NCBI GenBank assembly: GCA_013146195.2
Contig: CM028381.1
Coordinates: 97,838,380-97,902,379 of the forward strand
DNA length: 64,000 nucleotides
DNA from: Codonopsis lanceolata
Lineage: Eukaryota > Streptophyta > Magnoliopsida > Asterales > Campanulaceae
Reading direction: 5' to 3'
Positions 60,303 through 64,000 of this stretch are shown piece by piece (position 1 is the stretch's first letter; the number at the start of each line of letters is the position of its first letter). Under the pieces are notes generated by a model. It did no database searches, was not told the DNA's origin, and saw only the letters and a program-made list of their open reading frames with translations. The position numbers and the translations under genes were made by a program.

Positions 60303-61572
60303 AAAACTTGATCGTGTCTTATTTTAATTATTCCCTTGCAAGTGGACAAGACTATCGTAGGACAGTTTGGGAAGCAAGGGTCGAACCACAGAGACAAGAA
60401 GAATACTGATGGCAAGAATATCGGTAGCAATTTTAAACTAAGGGGGGTTTTTATTTATTTTGTCTAAACTAATTATTCTACTAAAACAGTAAATCTAATT
60501 AAACTAGGCAGCAATCACAGTTGTAAAGATCTGATAGAAGAGGGAAATCTAAGATTAGGGTTTCACTTGCATCTACTCTATTGCTTATTTAGATAAAGTA
60601 TCATTCAATAATTTGGGTTCGTTCACGAAAGATAGTTATAGTCTGTCAAATTATCGCTCAGTCTCCATCTCCAAATAATTCATCCATTCTATATCCTAAG
60701 CACAAGAACATATGGAACCTAACTGTCACTTAGGTCATATATATGAACCTGACCCTAACTTAACACTCTCGTGCATCGATAGGTTCAATTTATCATGATG
60801 GTGAGCCAGTGTACGACATATGCATATGGTCGTGCAGGTATCCGCACCTCTAGGCCTTTATTACTTGCGATTCCATTCATTTGGTCAAAGATAGACAATA
60901 AAGGGGTTGATAAACACCATGATCAACAAGAATTGAATGAATAAAAATATATATTAAGCCATAGATTAGATACAAGTTACCTCCCAACTCCTAGATTAAT
61001 GGACAATTAGTTCATCCTTGAAGATGAACGGCACAATGAGATGAAGGGATACATGAATCGATCTTCAAAAACTGTAGTTATAACGACTAATTTACGTAAT
61101 ACAAACTAAAATCTAAGCTAGAGCTGTTTCCTAACACTTTCTGGACGTCCTTTGGCTTTGGCTACCGTCCTTTATTTATACCAAGGTGTTGTAGGGGAAT
61201 AGGAGGTTCAATCCAGGTCAAAGACCCCGTAAAGTCGGTTCTGGGGACCTTGCGGCCGCATGAAGATTTCACCTTGCGTCCGCAAGGGTCTTGGATGGGC
61301 TCTTCAACTTTCTACCTACCTTGCGGAGGTAAGGTCTTTTGGCCCTGCGACCGCAAGGCCTCCAGTTTGTCCTTTTTGTCTCTTTTCAACTGTTGCACTT
61401 TGCACCCTTCCTTGAAATCTTCACTAAAAGCTTCATAATTCCCAAAAGTTCACCTAAAACCTGAAACTCACAATATAGCTCAAAAACACATATCGGTAGT
61501 CAAAAGCCTCGTGGAATTGCTCATTTTAAGTCATAAAAGTACCCGACATGGACGTATAAAATACGTCTATCA

Positions 61573-62075
61573 AGCATCTACTGTTTATTATCCACACATC
61601 AGTTGATCTATCATTTGCCATGAAGCATATTTGAAATGTGAATAAAACATGGTACCCTTCATAAATTTGGGTCCAGAGGGTTAGCTATCTTAGGTAGCCA
61701 GACATGCCTTAGTTTAGGCAGCTTGGCTTTATCAACATGATTAAATCTAAATAAGCATTCATGGGATTGATGACCAAAATTAGAACAAATTTTGCATTTG
61801 TGAAAAACAGGTAGGTCAGTCATTGTAGGTGATTTTTCTTGTTCAGCTTGAGTTTGTTTAAAGGTCTTAGCAGCAACAAAATTGACATGCTTGAACCTGT
61901 TAACTTCCTTCCTTCTGATCCTTCCTCTTATGTTTGACAACAGGTGGATGTGCATCAATTGTTTTACTAGCTGATACAACTTGAGGGGTTTGAGAAGAAG
62001 ACTGGGAGTTGTCATTGTTCAACTTCTCTTTCTTGTTGAAAGACTTTTTGAGTTGATTCTTAGGATAAGCATAAC
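61573..62075 (-). pseudogene. gag-like zinc-knuckle scrap of a retroelement
   Basis: The minus strand encodes, with one frame change near 61915, a Lys-rich linker (SFNKKEKLNNDNSQSSSQ), a CCHC knuckle CKICSNFGHQSHEC (about 61758-61799) and a phrase RHVWLPKIANPLDP. The knuckle followed by a W-P-K phrase resembles the gag-protease junction of copia elements. It is cut by the Athila LTR on the left and by a new LTR on the right, so only about 430 bp remain. Confidence 0.5.
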
Positions 62076-64000
62076 TGTAACGCCCCAAACTCGGGTCCGA
62101 TCATTTGAACCCACAATTTGGCCACGTCACCAACAATCAATACTTAAAACCATAATAAATCCCAACACCAATAATTAATCAACATTAATATCCCTCAATT
62201 GAAATTTTTTTTTAAAAAAAACCACCAATGTCTGAAATGAAATCCAATATAAGCTAATTAAAATTAATAAAATTTTCAAAGTACGAATGAATTATAAATG
62301 TCTAAAACTTCTTTGACCATCTTCGTTCATCTACTCGAAACAATTCATCTAGCCAAGCTAAATGTCAACTGGAAGAGAAAGAATTAGAAAGGGTGAGTGA
62401 ACAATGCTCAGCAAGTTCATATACAACCCCTCCAGTTACTAAGGAGGAGTTGACCGAAATAAATCAAGGAATCAGAATCGAAAGTTCAAATATCTATAAT
62501 GCGAAAATCAAATAGTCAAAGTTTAAATATTCAGATTTCAAATATATTTTCAGGATTCCAAGTGAATGATAAAGATACAACAAACGACTCGAGTAATCTG
62601 ATTGTCACCAACCGTCTCATACCAATTGGCGACAACAGACGACTCATAGATAAATATTTAGGATTCCAAACGAAAGATAATAAAGCAAAAGATGACTCGC
62701 GTAGTCCAATTGTCACCAACCGTCCCATACCAGCTGGAAACAACGGACGACTCACAGATGCCAAGATCACATAAACGGTCAAAGACCTGTTCGAATAATG
62801 TTCCAAAAAATTCTAAAGTCCCATAAGGGTAAAAGTTTCTAAAGGGTATATCTGGATAACTAATCACTTGTCCGGTGGTTAAAGGGTTTCGAAAGGTCAC
62901 ATTAACCCGTGACTAGGTAAATCGAAAGGTCACATTAACCCGTGACTAGGTTGTTTGACTTAGTGATCAAGGTAGGAAATTTAAAAAATAAATAAATAAA
63001 TAATTTTCTCAAACCCAAGCATAATCAATAATCAATTCATGTATCAAACAAATGGTATCTCACATTAGACTTGATAAGTATGTGAGATTTAACAAGGAGC
63101 ATAATTATGAGTAAGCAAATGAACGTAATCGACGGAGTTCAAAATCAAATACCGAACAAAATCGGCACACGTTTCAAAGGAAAGACATTTATCAAAGAAA
63201 TAGAGGAAGCCTAACAATATGGAACGAAGAATTCAAAAGACCTAAATGAAGTATAATCCATTACCCCGAAATGCTTAGCAAAAGAAAAATCCGCAACACG
63301 TACGATCGTCCTAACCTTCTTTGTCCAAATCTAAGTTCAAAATATACAACGTAACAAGTCACTAACTAATATTATTCTACTAATTAATTTCTTACCTTCA
63401 TACCAAATCATAATCCTTAACAATTAACATATCCTAAACGTACACTTAATACTAACTTAAATTACAACTTCCATCAAGTACCTTATCAAATGTATTAAAA
63501 TATTAATATATATTTTCTTATAAAATACAAACTTGTTTGGTACAATAAAGTACTCCTACAAAAAAAAATTATAAACTTTCATTCACCAAAATTCTAACTT
63601 AACAGACTAACAATATTGTTTTTTTTTAATGTATATATCATTAGTAATCATAGTTATTTTAGATTTTGAAAATAATAATAATAAAAAAAAATAAACATAC
63701 ACCAAACACACACACTAACACACGCATTCAACACACACACTATACACATTCATTCAACACACACACTATACACATTCATTCAACACACACTGTACACATT
63801 CATTCCACACACACTAACACACACACACGGTACTATTATATATATTATATATAAATTTTGCTTAAACTCATAAGTATTATATTACTTATATCTATACGCA
63901 CACAAATATAATAAGTCTCAAATGGAAACCTCAAAAAGGCTTACCAGCAATATACCAGATCTCCCTCTCTCTGCCGTCGAGTTCTTCCTTCCTCTTTCTC
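62076..64000. mobile_element. Start of another long LTR, running out of the window
   Basis: TGTAACGCCCCAAACTCGGG at 62076 resembles the start of the solo LTR at 55864. The following 1.9 kb has no gene. It contains two roughly 105-bp tandem units (from about 62553 and 62660), each with ATTGTCACCAACCGTC. A 29-bp duplication AAAGGTCACATTAACCCGTG is at about 62894-62950. An (AC)-rich minisatellite with CACACACACTATACACATTC lies at about 63690-63830. The end is not in the window. Confidence 0.55.
63690..63830. repeat. AC-rich minisatellite
   Basis: CACACACACTATACACATTC and close variants recur three to four times with ATTCAAC spacers. The matching open frame is a by-product of the repeat. Confidence 0.9.

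Larger units (their letters stand above)
59802..61572 (-). mobile_element. Athila-type Ty3-gypsy element, 5' LTR and gag start (truncated)
   Basis: On the minus strand the LTR runs from TGATAGACG at 61572 to ATCA at 60309 (1,264 bp). It is followed a few bases later by the primer-binding site TGGCGCCGTTGTCGGAG (60302-60286), matching Asp tRNA and typical of Athila. A short gag ORF (60147-59902) starts MDGRRSLNPKLVELNKNINN and stops early. The remainder of the element is missing at about 59800. Four GC-rich CCTTGCGGNCGCAAGG-type palindromes sit in the LTR at 61251-61358. Confidence 0.85.

Noticed and set aside
63666..63854. Small His/Thr-rich ORF
   Set aside because: It is the translation of an AC-rich minisatellite.

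Overview
This window is nuclear DNA from a flowering plant, almost certainly a eudicot. It holds two conserved multi-exon genes, AUXIN RESPONSE FACTOR 1 and the exosome helicase MTR4, with plant-type introns, and it is packed with plant transposon families (SIRE-type and other Ty1-copia, TRIM, Athila and other Ty3-gypsy LTRs, Helitron, hAT, Stowaway, LINE). I cannot name the species. A block of exactly 100 N and clustered single-base indels show that this is a scaffolded draft assembly.

Layout. 1-6470: complete ARF1 on the plus strand (14 coding exons, 675 residues by my splicing), with a 313-bp TRIM in intron 10. 6471-9223: its 3' UTR and flank. 9224-17598: a decayed SIRE-like copia element whose 3' LTR is missing at the 17599-17698 gap. 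17699-23508: a second, 5'-truncated copy of ARF1 plus the same flank. It carries several frameshifts close to the gap and lacks the SIRE insertion. I favour an uncollapsed allele (false duplication at a contig join) over a real tandem gene. 24465-24953: a small unrecognised single-exon gene.

26507-38382, minus strand: MTR4, 14 coding exons and 993 residues if one homopolymer frameshift in exon 7 is discounted. Its introns hold a LINE fragment, a Stowaway MITE 10 bp from a splice donor, and other repeats. 39068-45521: a copia element with two LTRs (minus). 45608-48742: a Helitron with both canonical ends and helicase remnants (minus). 49419-54385: a hAT element with TIRs and a nearly intact transposase (minus).

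54386-64000 is a nested retroelement graveyard. A Tat/Ogre-like LTR and leader built of tandem repeats was split by a 3.8-kb solo LTR with a perfect TTTAA target duplication. An Athila 5' LTR with PBS and gag start (minus) follows, then a gag-like scrap, then the beginning of another long LTR that leaves the window.

The host genes act in auxin-dependent transcriptional repression (ARF1) and nuclear RNA processing and decay (MTR4). I see no functional link between them. The least explained pattern is a set of short palindromes repeated in arrays inside several unrelated retroelement sequences. The most striking case is a motif around CAATGTAGCTACATTG that recurs at seven places from the LTR to the 3' ORF of the SIRE-like element.
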